Shown: piece by piece, positions 8,717 to 17,724 of the stretch
Layout: each line of letters opens with the position of its first letter
Numbering within the stretch: the first letter of the stretch is position 1
Source: DAOTXL01 sp034435455
Lineage (GTDB): Bacteria; Chloroflexota; Anaerolineae; JAAYZQ01
Direction: 5' to 3'
DNA length: 64,000 nt
Assembly: GCA_034435455.1 (NCBI GenBank)
Contig: DAOTXL010000128.1
Coordinates: 27,816-91,815, forward strand
Notes under the pieces: model-generated
The model's database searches: none
What the model saw: the letters and a program-made list of their open reading frames with translations, nothing else
What the model was told of the DNA's origin: nothing
Program-made: the position numbers and the translations under genes

Positions 8717-9067
8717 CTATTGGATGCGGACGACCAGGCGCGCCTGCTTCCACAGTTCTTCCAGGTTGTAGTAGGCGCGGAGTTTGGGGTCAAAGATGTG
8801 GACGACGACCGACCCGTAGTCGAGCACGACCCAGCCCGATTCGGGCTCGCCTTCGACGTGCAGGTAGCGGGTGTTGGCTGTCCCGACCTGTTTCTGGATC
8901 TCGTCGAGGATCGCCTTGAATTGGGGCACGCTTTCGGCGTTGCACAGGATAAAATAATCGGCCAGCAGCGAGACGCCCTGCATGTCCAACAGGACGATGT
9001 TGGACCCCAGGCGGTCGCTGATGGCGTTTACAATGGTATGAGCGAGTTCGATCGTTTCCAGATTCAC
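8717..9067 (-). CDS. rsfS: Ribosomal silencing factor RsfS
   Basis: A protein of about 116 aa that binds ribosomal protein uL14 and keeps the 50S subunit from joining 30S in starvation. The family pattern is clear: IVNAISDRLGSNIVLLDMQG, LLADYFILCNAES and WVVLDYGSVVVHIFDP. The start is uncertain. The GTG at 9067 is chosen because upstream codons overlap the preceding gene, but the GGAGG sequence partly overlaps that GTG and would fit a CTG at 9061 with ideal spacing. A non-ATG start is likely in either case. It follows the Mut7-C protein by only a few bases. Confidence 0.9.
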   Translation of the reverse strand: MNLETIELAHTIVNAISDRLGSNIVLLDMQGVSLLADYFILCNAESVPQFKAILDEIQKQVGTANTRYLHVEGEPESGWVVLDYGSVVVHIFDPKLRAYYNLEELWKQARLVVRIQ

Positions 9068-9074
9068 CTCCGTT

Positions 9075-9551
9075 TTAGACAAGTTGGTCCAGGAACCGGT
9101 CCATCTGCTGCCGGTGGCTGCCACGCCAGTAGACCCGCCCGCAGCCGGGGCAGAAGCGGAACTCGTTCTGAGTGTGGGCCACATAGGCCGGCACCCGTGC
9201 TGCCGCTTCCTGGCGATCCATCGCCGCCAACGGTGTGTTACACACCGGGCAGCGGGAGGGGCCTTCTGCCCCCGGCCGGCCGGGCGTCAGGTTCAGGTCG
9301 GTCAGCACCTGGCGGATCTGTTCATCCAGGCGCTCTCCGGCCACGAGCAGGGTGCGTACTCCGCGCCGCCGGGCCAGCTCCCGGTCGCGGGTGAGGAGCA
9401 CCCGGTTTTCGGCACGGGCCAGGCGCACCAGTTGGTGGTCATCCAGGCCGGGATCAAAGAGGGTATCGTAGCCCAGGATGCGCAGCCATTTGGCCAGGGT
9501 GCCGAGCATACCGTCCACCACAAATGACAATTGGCCATTCACGATAAACAA
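9075..9551 (-). CDS. Mut7-C RNase-domain protein with zinc ribbon
   Basis: A 158-aa protein matching the Mut7-C family: a PIN-like fold at the N-terminus (VDGMLGTLAKWLRILGYDT at 12-30, LLTRDREL at 52-59) and a zinc ribbon at the C-terminus (Cys101, Cys104, Cys134, Cys137, with CPGCGRVYW). Family members are predicted metal-dependent RNases; the acidic residues Asp13, Asp34 and Asp56 are plausible ligands. The TTG at 9551 has GGAG five bases upstream and is the best start, with GTG at 9542 as an alternative. It is the first gene of the minus-strand run that reaches the left window edge and diverges from the Amt-like gene. Confidence 0.88.
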   Translation of the reverse strand: MFIVNGQLSFVVDGMLGTLAKWLRILGYDTLFDPGLDDHQLVRLARAENRVLLTRDRELARRRGVRTLLVAGERLDEQIRQVLTDLNLTPGRPGAEGPSRCPVCNTPLAAMDRQEAAARVPAYVAHTQNEFRFCPGCGRVYWRGSHRQQMDRFLDQLV

Positions 9552-9577
9552 TCACTCTCCATGTCAATGAGCGGACT

Positions 9578-10891
9578 ATGATCCACGTGCAATTTTCGCT
9601 TTTGGCCCTTCTGTTCCCCCTTGGGTTGATCCTCGTCGCCGGCGGTGGGCTGGCGGGCCGTCGTCCGGTCCGATCGGCGGTGGCGGGTTTGGGCGCGCTG
9701 GCCCTGGCGGCCCTCAGCTTCTGGGCCTGTGGCTTTGCCTTTCACCTGGGCGGCGTCGGCCTGGTGAGCGATCTGCCCGGCCTGGAGGGGCTGGTCTGGG
9801 AGTGGGCCTCGCCCCTGAACCTGGACTGGGGCGTCATGGGCCTGCGCGGCTTTCTCCTGCTGGAGGAGGCCGCCACGCCGATGGCGCTGTCGCTGTACCT
9901 GGCCTGGTTGTCGGTGTTGGCGGTGGCCGTGCTCCTGCCCTTTCTCTCGCTCCGCGAACGGATGCCCGGCTGGATGGCAGCGTTGGGCGGCCTGCTGATG
10001 GCGGCGCTGGTCTATCCCGTGGCCGGCAACTGGTTCTCCGGCGGTGGCTGGCTGATGCATATCGGCAGCACGCTGGGCCTGGCCCACGGTTACGTGGACC
10101 CCACCGGCCTGAGTTCGGCGGCCGTTGTCGGTGGGCTGGCGGCCTTGTTGGGCATCCTCTTTTTTGGCCGCCGCCTGCCCCCCCTGGCCGAGGGGGAGTT
10201 GCCCACCCTGCCGCCCGTCCACCTGGACGTGCTGGCCGTGGTGGGGGCCCTCCTGACCGTCGTGGGCGGAGGGGCGCTGACCGGGGCCAATCCCATCCTG
10301 GTGGAGGCGGGCCTGGCCACACCGCGCGCTGCGGTGAACCTGGTTCTGGCTGCTGCCGGTGGTGCGTTCCTGCCCTGCCTCTATACCTGGTTCACCACCG
10401 GGGCCGCCGATTCGCTCATGGCCGCCCGGGGCGCCGTCGCCGCCATGCTGAGTGGGGCTGCTGGCGCGGCCTTGATCCCGCCCTGGGCCGCCCTGACCCT
10501 CGGCGTGGTGGCCGGGCTGCTGGTGCCGCTCCTCACCTTTGTCGTGCGCTATGGATTGCGCGTGGAGGACCCCACCGGTGCCATCCCTGTGGGCCTGCCG
10601 GGTGGCGTGTTGGGCGTGCTGGCCGTCGGCCTGTTCAGCGATGGCCTGGCCGGGCAGGGCTGGAACGGCATCGGCGCCGAATCTTACCTGGGTGTGGTCG
10701 GACAGGGGGTGACCGGCTTTTTCCCTGCGCCCGGGCTGGCCCCCGACTGGCCGGGGCAGATCAACGCCCAGCTTGTGGGGCTGGCAGCCCTCGCCGGGCT
10801 GACCGTGGCCCTGATGGGCGCTCTATTTCTGATTTTGAAGGTGCTCCTGGTGTTGTGGCGTGCCGTCCCCGCGCCGGACGGAGAAGAGTGA
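9578..10891 (+). CDS. Amt/ammonium-transporter-fold membrane protein lacking channel histidines
   Basis: A 437-aa protein with about ten to eleven membrane segments whose order of motifs follows the Amt family: PLGLILVAGGGLAGRR (14-29) at the FYGGLVR position, VYPVAGNWFSGGGWLM (145-160), GGLAALLGILFFGRR (185-199), and VVRYGLRVEDPTGAIPVGLP (322-341). The two histidines that line the ammonium path are missing: Ala182 occupies the His168 position and Gly339 the His318 position (E. coli AmtB numbering). It may therefore be a non-conducting sensor or carry another substrate. No GlnK gene is adjacent. Amt kinship is judged from motif order by eye. Confidence 0.7.
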   Translation: MIHVQFSLLALLFPLGLILVAGGGLAGRRPVRSAVAGLGALALAALSFWACGFAFHLGGVGLVSDLPGLEGLVWEWASPLNLDWGVMGLRGFLLLEEAATPMALSLYLAWLSVLAVAVLLPFLSLRERMPGWMAALGGLLMAALVYPVAGNWFSGGGWLMHIGSTLGLAHGYVDPTGLSSAAVVGGLAALLGILFFGRRLPPLAEGELPTLPPVHLDVLAVVGALLTVVGGGALTGANPILVEAGLATPRAAVNLVLAAAGGAFLPCLYTWFTTGAADSLMAARGAVAAMLSGAAGAALIPPWAALTLGVVAGLLVPLLTFVVRYGLRVEDPTGAIPVGLPGGVLGVLAVGLFSDGLAGQGWNGIGAESYLGVVGQGVTGFFPAPGLAPDWPGQINAQLVGLAALAGLTVALMGALFLILKVLLVLWRAVPAPDGEE

Positions 10892-10897
10892 CCGGTC

Positions 10898-10938
10898 TTT
10901 ACCACGAAGGACATCCAGGTTTTCTCTTTGTGGTGAAC
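10898..10938. repeat. Short palindromic repeat, partial copy
   Basis: The gap between the convergent Amt-like and prs genes holds ctttaccacgaaggacatcc followed by tttgtggtgaac, a degenerate inverted repeat. It matches the left arm and part of the right arm of the element at 51068-51123. It may serve as a transcription-ending hairpin for either gene. Confidence 0.5.
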
Positions 10939-10953
10939 AAGTGAGTGGTGACT

Positions 10954-12069
10954 CTATTTCGCGCCTCGTTGGAGTCGGGGCAGTTCGCCTTCGAGCCGGA
11001 GCTGCTCAAAGATCCAGCCCACGCTTTCCTGCGTATGGATGCGCCAGATGGCGTGGGCCAGGATGCGGGCTGCCGACAGGATCTTGACCTTGCCCCCCGC
11101 CGCTTCCAGGGCCGAAGCGGTAGTATCCGATAGGACCAGGGTCTTGAGCGGCGAATCTGTCACCGCCTGCAGCGCCCCTGGAGTAAAGTCGGCGTGGACG
11201 GCGGCGGCGTGCACCTCGGTGGCCCCCCGCTCCTTCAACAGCTTGACCACCTCCAGCAGGGTCTCACCCGATTGGATCATGTCGTCAAAGATCACCGCCG
11301 GCCGCCCCTCGACATTTCCCACCATGTCTATAACGGCCGCCTTGCCCATAGGCGTGCGCCGCTTGAAGGCGATGGCCATCTCGTCGCGGGCGATATCTTC
11401 GGGCAGGTCCCGCTTGAGGATGTCGCGGAATTCGGTGGCCCGGGCCACGCCGCCGGCATCCGGCGACACGACGACCGCCTCGGCCAGGCCCAGTTTGTCG
11501 CGAAAGTGAGCGCCCATGGCCAGGGCCATGCGCATGTGGTCCACCGGGATGTCGAAAAAGCCCTCGATGGCCGGGGTGTGCAGGTCCACGGTCAACAGGC
11601 GGTCGGCGCCGGCGGTGGTGATCAGATTGGCGACCAGCTTGGCGGTGATCGGCTCGTGGCCTTTTTTCTTCTTTTCCTGTTTGGCATAGGCCATGTAGGG
11701 CACCACGGCGGTGATCCGTCCGGCGGAAGCCCGGCGCGCTGCGTCAATCATCACCAGCAGTTCCATCAGGTTGTCGTTGATCGATTGATAGGTGCACACA
11801 GTCTTGTCGGGGCCTGCCGGGGCACCATAGGCCAGGCAGGGCCGCGCCAGGGAGCTATGGTGCGACTGGCAGATCGGCTGGATGATGAACACGTCCGTTC
11901 CCCGCACCACGCAGTCGAGGTCTACTTCGACTTCGCTGTCGGGAAAGCGCCCCACTTTGGGCTTTGCGAGCGTCAGCCCCAACTCGTTGGCGATCTCGGT
12001 CGCCAGACGTGGGTTGGCGTTGCCGGCAACCAGTCTGATCTCACCAAAGTGTCGCTTTTGATCGGTCAT
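10954..12069 (-). CDS. prs: Ribose-phosphate pyrophosphokinase
   Basis: A 371-aa PRPP synthase, which makes PRPP from ribose 5-phosphate and ATP. Motifs are GRFPDSEVEVDL (40-51), NDNLMELLVMIDAARRASAG (98-117), the VDLHTPAIEGFFDIPVDH segment, VVSPDAGGVARA and the PRPP loop IFDDMIQSGETL. Usual length is 310-320 aa. The excess comes mainly from 27 extra residues (about 69-95) between FIIQPIC and SINDN, encoded by a palindromic stretch. The ATG at 12069 has AAGGAGGAAGAAG before it and overlaps the upstream gene by 29 bp. The reading frame is intact, so the enzyme may still work; the inserted loop would sit near a surface turn. Confidence 0.93.
   Translation of the reverse strand: MTDQKRHFGEIRLVAGNANPRLATEIANELGLTLAKPKVGRFPDSEVEVDLDCVVRGTDVFIIQPICQSHHSSLARPCLAYGAPAGPDKTVCTYQSINDNLMELLVMIDAARRASAGRITAVVPYMAYAKQEKKKKGHEPITAKLVANLITTAGADRLLTVDLHTPAIEGFFDIPVDHMRMALAMGAHFRDKLGLAEAVVVSPDAGGVARATEFRDILKRDLPEDIARDEMAIAFKRRTPMGKAAVIDMVGNVEGRPAVIFDDMIQSGETLLEVVKLLKERGATEVHAAAVHADFTPGALQAVTDSPLKTLVLSDTTASALEAAGGKVKILSAARILAHAIWRIHTQESVGWIFEQLRLEGELPRLQRGAK
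11785..11865. repeat. Palindromic 81-nt in-frame insertion inside prs
   Basis: These 81 bases (27 codons) have no counterpart in ordinary PRPP synthases. They contain an inverted repeat, gcaccatag at 11822-11830 and ctatggtgc at 11855-11863, which extends imperfectly outward through 11815-11871. The length is a multiple of three and no stop is introduced. This resembles protein-tolerated palindromic elements known from other bacteria, but a family link was not tested. Confidence 0.65.
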
Positions 12070-12556
12070 CTTCTTCCTCCTTCCTGCTTTTTTCGGCAGC
12101 CAGAGCGACGGCCAGCTCGACCGCCTGGGCCGGCGTGTGGGCCCGAACGACCGCCTCCACCGGTTGCCCGCTTCGACTCAGCTCCCAGGTAGCCAGCCCC
12201 ACCACCGGCCGGCCCATCTTGAGCGCCAGCCCGATCTCCGACAGGGTGCCGTAGCCGCCGCTCACGGCGATCACCGTATCGGCGGTACGGACGACGAGGG
12301 CGTTGCGAGCCTCGCCCAGGCCGGTGGCGATGGGCAGATCCACGAACGGGTTAGCCTCGTGGCGGTCGGGGCCGGGCAGGATGCCCACCGTGAGGCCACC
12401 CTCCTCCTTTGCGCCCCGGCAGGCGGCCTCCATCACACCCCCCCGCCCGCCACAGACCAGCACCGCCCCGCGCCGGGCGACCTCACACCCTACCTCGCGG
12501 GCCAGGGCCGCTATCTCTGGGTTACAACTGGCCGAACCGATCACGGCGATAAACAT
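12041..12556 (-). CDS. LOG-like Rossmann protein (TIGR00725 type)
   Basis: A 171-aa protein of the lysine-decarboxylase-like/LOG superfamily, with AVIGSAS near the start, VCGGRGGVMEAACRGAKE in place of the PGGxGGxxE motif, ARNALVVRTADTVIAVSGG and GGYGTLSEIGLALKMGRPV. Members cleave or bind nucleoside monophosphates, and some are called DprA/Smf- or Mcp-like carriers, but this subgroup has no proven role. ATG at 12556 is preferred; GTG at 12562 is an alternative. It overlaps prs by 29 bp, suggesting coupled translation and a nucleotide-related function. Confidence 0.8.
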   Translation of the reverse strand: MFIAVIGSASCNPEIAALAREVGCEVARRGAVLVCGGRGGVMEAACRGAKEEGGLTVGILPGPDRHEANPFVDLPIATGLGEARNALVVRTADTVIAVSGGYGTLSEIGLALKMGRPVVGLATWELSRSGQPVEAVVRAHTPAQAVELAVALAAEKSRKEEEDDRSKATLW

Positions 12557-12590
12557 GGTCACGCTCTGCGGGGCGGATAGCCGATCCGCT

Positions 12591-13172
12591 CTACGATAGC
12601 CTGGCCTCGAACAGGGTCGTATAGACCGCGCCGCCGGGCCGCAGGTCGCTCTTGATGTACGAAATGGCCGTGGCGGTCATCTGACCGAGGGAGCCGACGG
12701 TGTTGGCCGCCACCACCTCGCCGATCTGGCGCACCTCCGACCGGGAGGCGTACTTTTGCACCCGGCCAAGGGTCAGGTGTGGGCTGAAGGGCCGCTTTTC
12801 GGTGGGGAAGCCCAGCGGGGTGACATGGGTCTCGACCATCTGTTGCAGGCGGGCCAGCGCCCCCGACGGTTCCTGCACGCCCACCCACACCACGCGCGGC
12901 TGGCGGGCATTCGGGAAGCAGCCCAACTCCCCCACGGTGAAGGAAAAGGGGCCCCACCCGGCGGCGGCCCGGGCCAGGGCAGCCTTGACAGCCTCCACCT
13001 TGTCCTCCGTCGTGTCGCCCAGGAACTTGAGGGTCAGGTGGATGCCGTCCGGCTGCACCCAGCGCACGCTGCGCGGCGGCACCTGATCGCGGAGGCGTTC
13101 CTGCAGGCGGCCCAGGCTCTCCTTCAATTCCCGGCTCAACTCGATGGCGATGAATGTGCGCAGGGTCCCCAT
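12591..13172 (-). CDS. thpR: RNA 2',3'-cyclic phosphodiesterase
   Basis: A 193-aa 2H phosphoesterase of the LigT/ThpR family. Both HxTx motifs are present: HLTL at 45-48 (GIHLTLKFLGDT) and HLTL at 132-135 (SPHLTLGRV). The enzyme opens 2',3'-cyclic phosphates on RNA ends to 2'-phosphates. Length and spacing of the motifs are typical. It lies 3 bp after the amidohydrolase gene and 28-34 bp before the LOG-like gene in the same transcript. Confidence 0.93.
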   Translation of the reverse strand: MGTLRTFIAIELSRELKESLGRLQERLRDQVPPRSVRWVQPDGIHLTLKFLGDTTEDKVEAVKAALARAAAGWGPFSFTVGELGCFPNARQPRVVWVGVQEPSGALARLQQMVETHVTPLGFPTEKRPFSPHLTLGRVQKYASRSEVRQIGEVVAANTVGSLGQMTATAISYIKSDLRPGGAVYTTLFEARLS

Positions 13173-13175
13173 CCC

Positions 13176-14039
13176 TTATCCCTTTCTTTGTGAGTCATGG
13201 CTCCCCAGTTTCAACACCCGCCAGGCATTTCCCCCCAGCATCCGCCGCAGGGTAGCGGTCGGCATCCGGGCTGCCTCCATCCGCTGCATCAGGCGCTCTG
13301 GCGCGATCAGGGGGTAATCGGTGGCGAACAGGACCTTGCCCGGGGCCCACCGGGCAGCCAGTTCAAAGATGTCGTCCTGGTAGAGGTACGGGGAAGCGGC
13401 CGTATCGTAGTAGACGTTCTTCATAATGTGGGCGATCTCGGGCATCAGCTCGTAAAAGATCGTCCCTCCTCCCCAATGGGCGCAGATCAGCGTGGCCTGG
13501 GGGAACAGGCGAGCAAAGCGGATCACCTCATCGGGCGTGACGGTGCCCTTGCCGGGGTAGAGGTGGCCCACCGGCTCGCTACAATGGGTCAGCAGCACCA
13601 GGCCGCAGGCCATAGCCGCCTCGACGATGGGGGCCATGACCCGTTCGTCGTCCAGGCGGTAGCCCTGGCCGTCGGGCATCAGTTCGCCGATGCCGCGCAG
13701 GCCCCCTGCCGCGCAGCGTTCGATCTCCCGCACCGCTTCAGCGCCCGCCGCCGGATTGACGATGCCAAAGCCGATGAGCCGGTCGGGGTAGCGAGAGACG
13801 GCTTCCATGACATAATCGTTGTCCTGTTGGCACAGCCTCATATCCCGCCAGCCAAAGCCAAAGGCCACGGCCTGGGTCACCCCGGCCCGGTCCATAGCGG
13901 CGATCAGCTCCTCGGCCGAGCTAAGGCGGGCCTGGGGATTGGCGTACAGATCGCGGAACCAGGCATCGCGGATCAGGTACTCATCCCGCCGGGCGATGAT
14001 CTCTGGTGCCGTGATGTGCGTGTGAAAATCAATGATCAT
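13176..14039 (-). CDS. Amidohydrolase-family metal hydrolase (amidohydrolase 2 type)
   Basis: A 287-aa TIM-barrel metal hydrolase. Metal-binding motifs include DFHTH (4-8), the LLTHCSEPVGH segment, LICAHWGGG and the aspartate in LFATDYPLIAPER. The pattern fits the PF04909 branch, which includes decarboxylases and lactonases; the substrate is unknown. The ATG at 14039 has GGAGGCGAGGG directly before it. A near-perfect promoter (14058-14086) lies upstream, giving a very short leader, so this is the first gene of an operon with thpR, the LOG-like gene and prs. Confidence 0.87.
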   Translation of the reverse strand: MIIDFHTHITAPEIIARRDEYLIRDAWFRDLYANPQARLSSAEELIAAMDRAGVTQAVAFGFGWRDMRLCQQDNDYVMEAVSRYPDRLIGFGIVNPAAGAEAVREIERCAAGGLRGIGELMPDGQGYRLDDERVMAPIVEAAMACGLVLLTHCSEPVGHLYPGKGTVTPDEVIRFARLFPQATLICAHWGGGTIFYELMPEIAHIMKNVYYDTAASPYLYQDDIFELAARWAPGKVLFATDYPLIAPERLMQRMEAARMPTATLRRMLGGNAWRVLKLGSHDSQRKG

Positions 14040-14057
14040 CCCTCGCCTCCGGCGGGG

Positions 14058-14086
14058 ATTATAGCACAACCGGGGAGAAATGCCAA
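14058..14086 (-). promoter_or_regulatory. Promoter of the amidohydrolase-thpR-prs operon
   Basis: On the minus strand TTGGCA (14086-14081), a 17-nt spacer and TATAAT (14063-14058) match a housekeeping promoter. The predicted transcript begins about twelve bases before the ATG at 14039. Confidence 0.75.
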
Positions 14087-14089
14087 AAG

Positions 14090-14127
14090 GAACAAGACCT
14101 GACAGGCCGGCCGGGCCTGTCAGGTCT
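14090..14127 (-). terminator. Hairpin terminator after the first ABC operon
   Basis: A perfect 14-bp inverted repeat, agacctgacaggcc (14095-14108) with ggcctgtcaggtct (14114-14127), has a five-base loop. Read on the minus strand it is followed by a T-rich tract (TTGTTCCTTTT). It lies 24 bp past the last gene of the operon and just before the next promoter. Confidence 0.75.
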
Positions 14128-14151
14128 TTCTGGTGCGGTTTGCCCCTGTTT

Positions 14152-14352
14152 TCAGCGTTTGTGCAGGCGAACGTAAAAGGCTGCCCCCACTATGCCCAGG
14201 AACAGGCCGGACACCGAGGCCGCGTAGGACAAAAAGTTCAGCCAGAAGGTGGACCTGACGATCTGCAAGACCATCAGCCAGGGCATGGCTGCCCCGAACA
14301 GGACCAGCACAAAGCCAAGGGCGATGATGGCCCGGGGGTCCCATCGGCTCAT
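14152..14352 (-). CDS. Small two-helix membrane protein
   Basis: A 66-aa protein with two hydrophobic segments, about residues 8-32 and 37-60, and a basic C-terminus. Its ATG at 14352 overlaps the stop of the upstream ABC ATPase as ATGA, so it is translated from the same message. It is the last gene before the hairpin terminator at 14090-14127. No family is recognised; it could be an accessory membrane subunit of the transporter, which is inference from position only. Confidence 0.65.
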   Translation of the reverse strand: MSRWDPRAIIALGFVLVLFGAAMPWLMVLQIVRSTFWLNFLSYAASVSGLFLGIVGAAFYVRLHKR

Positions 14353-15377
14353 CGGTACAACCAGCAGGCCGCAAAGTGGCCGGGATCGGTTTCAAAATCG
14401 GGCGGTACTTCGGTGTCGCACAGGCCCTTGATCGTGTGAGAGCAGCGGGGATGGAAGCGACAGCCGGGCGGGGGTTTGACCAGGCTCGGCGGCTCGCCCG
14501 GCGGTACCGCTTTGAAGGTGAGCAGGTTGTGGGGGTCCGGGTCGGGGCTGGCCTCCAGCAGGGCATGGGTGTAGGGATGGCGGGGGTTGCGCAGCAGCTC
14601 ATCCACCGGCGATTTTTCGACCAGATTGCCCGCGTACATGACAAAGATCCGTTCCGAGAAGTAGCGCACGGTGGACAGGTCGTGGGTGATATAGATGACC
14701 GCCAGGTTGTGGGAGGCTTGTAACCCCTGCAGGAGGCGCAGGATCTCCACCCGCACCGAAGCGTCGAGCATCGAGACCGGCTCATCGGCCACGATCATCC
14801 TGGGGGCCATGATCATGGCCCGGGCAATGACCACCCGTTGTTGCTGCCCTCCGCTCAGCATGTGGGGGAACTTGGCCACAAAGTCCTCCACGGGGGTCAT
14901 TTTGACCTCTTCCAGGACCCTGGTCATGCGTTGGAGCCGCTCTTCCTTATCCTTGATCTTGTTGATGATCAGCGGTTCCGAGAGGATACGCTGTACGCTC
15001 ATAAAAGGCGGCAGAGCGCCGTAGGGGTCCTGCTGGACATACCCCACCTGGGAGCGGTACCACCGCAACTGCTCGTGGCTCAACGAACTGATATCTTGCC
15101 CCTCAAAGACCACTTTACCGCCGGTGGGCCGCACCAACCCCAGGATCGTCTTCATCAGGGTGGATTTGCCACAGCCGCTTTCGCCGACCACGGCGACCGA
15201 ATCCCCCTGCCGCAGGTCGAAAGACACACCGTCCACGGCCCGGACATAGCCGGCGCGGCCAAATCCCCATCGGCGTAGCTCGAACCACACATGCAGGTCC
15301 TGGATAGAGAGCAGCGGCCCGTTGGCCGGGGCCGGCGTTGCCTTTTCCTGAACAAGTTCTTTTCCTTCGCTGGACAT
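14349..15377 (-). CDS. Peptide-type ABC transporter ATPase (OppF/DppF-like)
   Basis: A 342-aa ATPase with Walker A GESGCGKST, Q-loop VGYVQQDPYGALPP, signature LSGGQQQR, Walker B MIVADEPVSMLD and the switch histidine in YITHDLSTV. The C-terminal oligopeptide/dipeptide domain ends with conserved cysteines (CRFHPRCSH and CD..CW), which in some relatives bind an iron-sulfur cluster. It is the second ATPase of the operon that begins with the binding protein at 21668 and lies 15 bp after its partner. Substrate is not readable. Confidence 0.92.
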   Translation of the reverse strand: MSSEGKELVQEKATPAPANGPLLSIQDLHVWFELRRWGFGRAGYVRAVDGVSFDLRQGDSVAVVGESGCGKSTLMKTILGLVRPTGGKVVFEGQDISSLSHEQLRWYRSQVGYVQQDPYGALPPFMSVQRILSEPLIINKIKDKEERLQRMTRVLEEVKMTPVEDFVAKFPHMLSGGQQQRVVIARAMIMAPRMIVADEPVSMLDASVRVEILRLLQGLQASHNLAVIYITHDLSTVRYFSERIFVMYAGNLVEKSPVDELLRNPRHPYTHALLEASPDPDPHNLLTFKAVPPGEPPSLVKPPPGCRFHPRCSHTIKGLCDTEVPPDFETDPGHFAACWLYR

Positions 15378-15392
15378 GGTTCACTCCTCGTT

Positions 15393-16364
<972 letters not shown>

Positions 16365-16367
16365 GGT

Positions 16368-17720
16368 CTACATTTCCCTCAAGCGTGGATTAAAGATGCG
16401 GTCCAGAGAAAAGCCCAACAGGGCAAAGGCCAATCCGGCCAGAATCAACAGGGCGGCCGGTTCCAGCACCCAGTAGTACAGCCCCTGGTACAGAGCGCCG
16501 TTGGCCTGCGCATCGTTGATGACCTTGCCCCAGGTGGGCAGCGTCGGATCGCCCAGCCCCAACACCGCCAGGCCGGCCTCCAGAAAGACATAACTGGGGA
16601 TCAGGACTACCAACTGCGGGATGAGCAGCGGGATCATGCGTGGCACCAGATACTGGAAGATGATCCGCCAGTTGCCGGCGCCATAGGCCCGCGCCGCTTC
16701 GATGTAGGGCGATTCCTTGACCTGCAAGAACACGGCCCGGTAGGTCTTGATCCCGGAACCAAAGATGCTCAAAATGATCGTTGCCCCCAAGATCACCCAG
16801 ATGCTGCGGGAGTAGAAGGTGCCGATCATGATCAGGATCGGCAGGAAGGGCAGGACCATGTTCACTTCCGTGATCCGCTGGATGAGGCTATCCACCCAGC
16901 CCCCGAACCAGGTGCCCAGGGCGGCGATCCACATCGTCGTCAGGGTTGTGCCCAGGGCGGCGATCAGGCCGAAGGCCAGGGCTACCGGTGTCCCCCACAA
17001 CAGCGCCACCCTCAGATCGCGGCGCAGGTGGTCGGTGCCGGCGAGACCATAGACCCGGCCATAGAGCACAAGCTCGGCATCCAGGTCGCTGCCCTGTTCA
17101 AAGGTGAGGGTGTTGATGCGCAGTTCGTATCGTCCCTGGACGATCGCCGGCTTGTCCGCTTTGGGATCGGCCACGAACAGGCCCTGTTCTGGGGACATCC
17201 CTCCCAGGCGGCGTTGCAGCTTTGTGTCCTGAGCAAAGCGGTAGACCTGTCCCTTGCTCACCGAAAAGTCCGCCACCCGGATCTCCCGGCCGTCCGGGGT
17301 GTGCCAGGTGATCGAAGCGTGGGGCGCTTTGGCCGTATACCGGGGCGCAAAGTAGAGGGCCAGTTCCTGCGGGAAGGCGCTGTAGGGGAACTCGAAGGTA
17401 TAGGTGATGAGGATCCGGCTCGTCTCCTGTTCGCCCGGTGTCATCGTTTTGACGACGGTGCCGCCGTGGTTCTCGGCCTCTGCCGAATTCAGGATCAGGG
17501 TGTCGGGCAGCTTGGCTCTGCGGAAGAGGTTGATCCAGGCAGGAGGGGCCAGCTTGGGGGTCTTGTACCAGATATTCTCTCCGCCCCGCCACAACTGGAT
17601 CGCCTGGTTGTAGGGGATGGCGACAATAGCATAGATCCCCAGGGCCACCATGGCCAGAATGATGATGATCCCGGCGATGGCCGAGGGATATCGTTTTAAC
17701 TCCTTGAGTGCGTTCAACAT
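16368..17720 (-). CDS. ABC permease (OppC/DppC-like) with large extracytoplasmic insertion
   Basis: A 450-aa permease. The first helix is at about residues 13-35, then roughly 200 hydrophilic residues (about 40-245) follow before the core helices begin at DLRVALLWGTPVALAFG. The core contains the EAA loop (YIEAARAYGAGNWRIIF) and ends with the usual LDRIFNPRLREM. Ordinary DppC proteins are near 300 aa, so the extra segment is likely an extracytoplasmic domain that could touch the binding protein. The ATG at 17720 is 4 bp past the upstream permease stop. Membrane topology is judged by eye. Confidence 0.88.
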   Translation of the reverse strand: MLNALKELKRYPSAIAGIIIILAMVALGIYAIVAIPYNQAIQLWRGGENIWYKTPKLAPPAWINLFRRAKLPDTLILNSAEAENHGGTVVKTMTPGEQETSRILITYTFEFPYSAFPQELALYFAPRYTAKAPHASITWHTPDGREIRVADFSVSKGQVYRFAQDTKLQRRLGGMSPEQGLFVADPKADKPAIVQGRYELRINTLTFEQGSDLDAELVLYGRVYGLAGTDHLRRDLRVALLWGTPVALAFGLIAALGTTLTTMWIAALGTWFGGWVDSLIQRITEVNMVLPFLPILIMIGTFYSRSIWVILGATIILSIFGSGIKTYRAVFLQVKESPYIEAARAYGAGNWRIIFQYLVPRMIPLLIPQLVVLIPSYVFLEAGLAVLGLGDPTLPTWGKVINDAQANGALYQGLYYWVLEPAALLILAGLAFALLGFSLDRIFNPRLREM

Positions 17721-17724
17721 CGAT

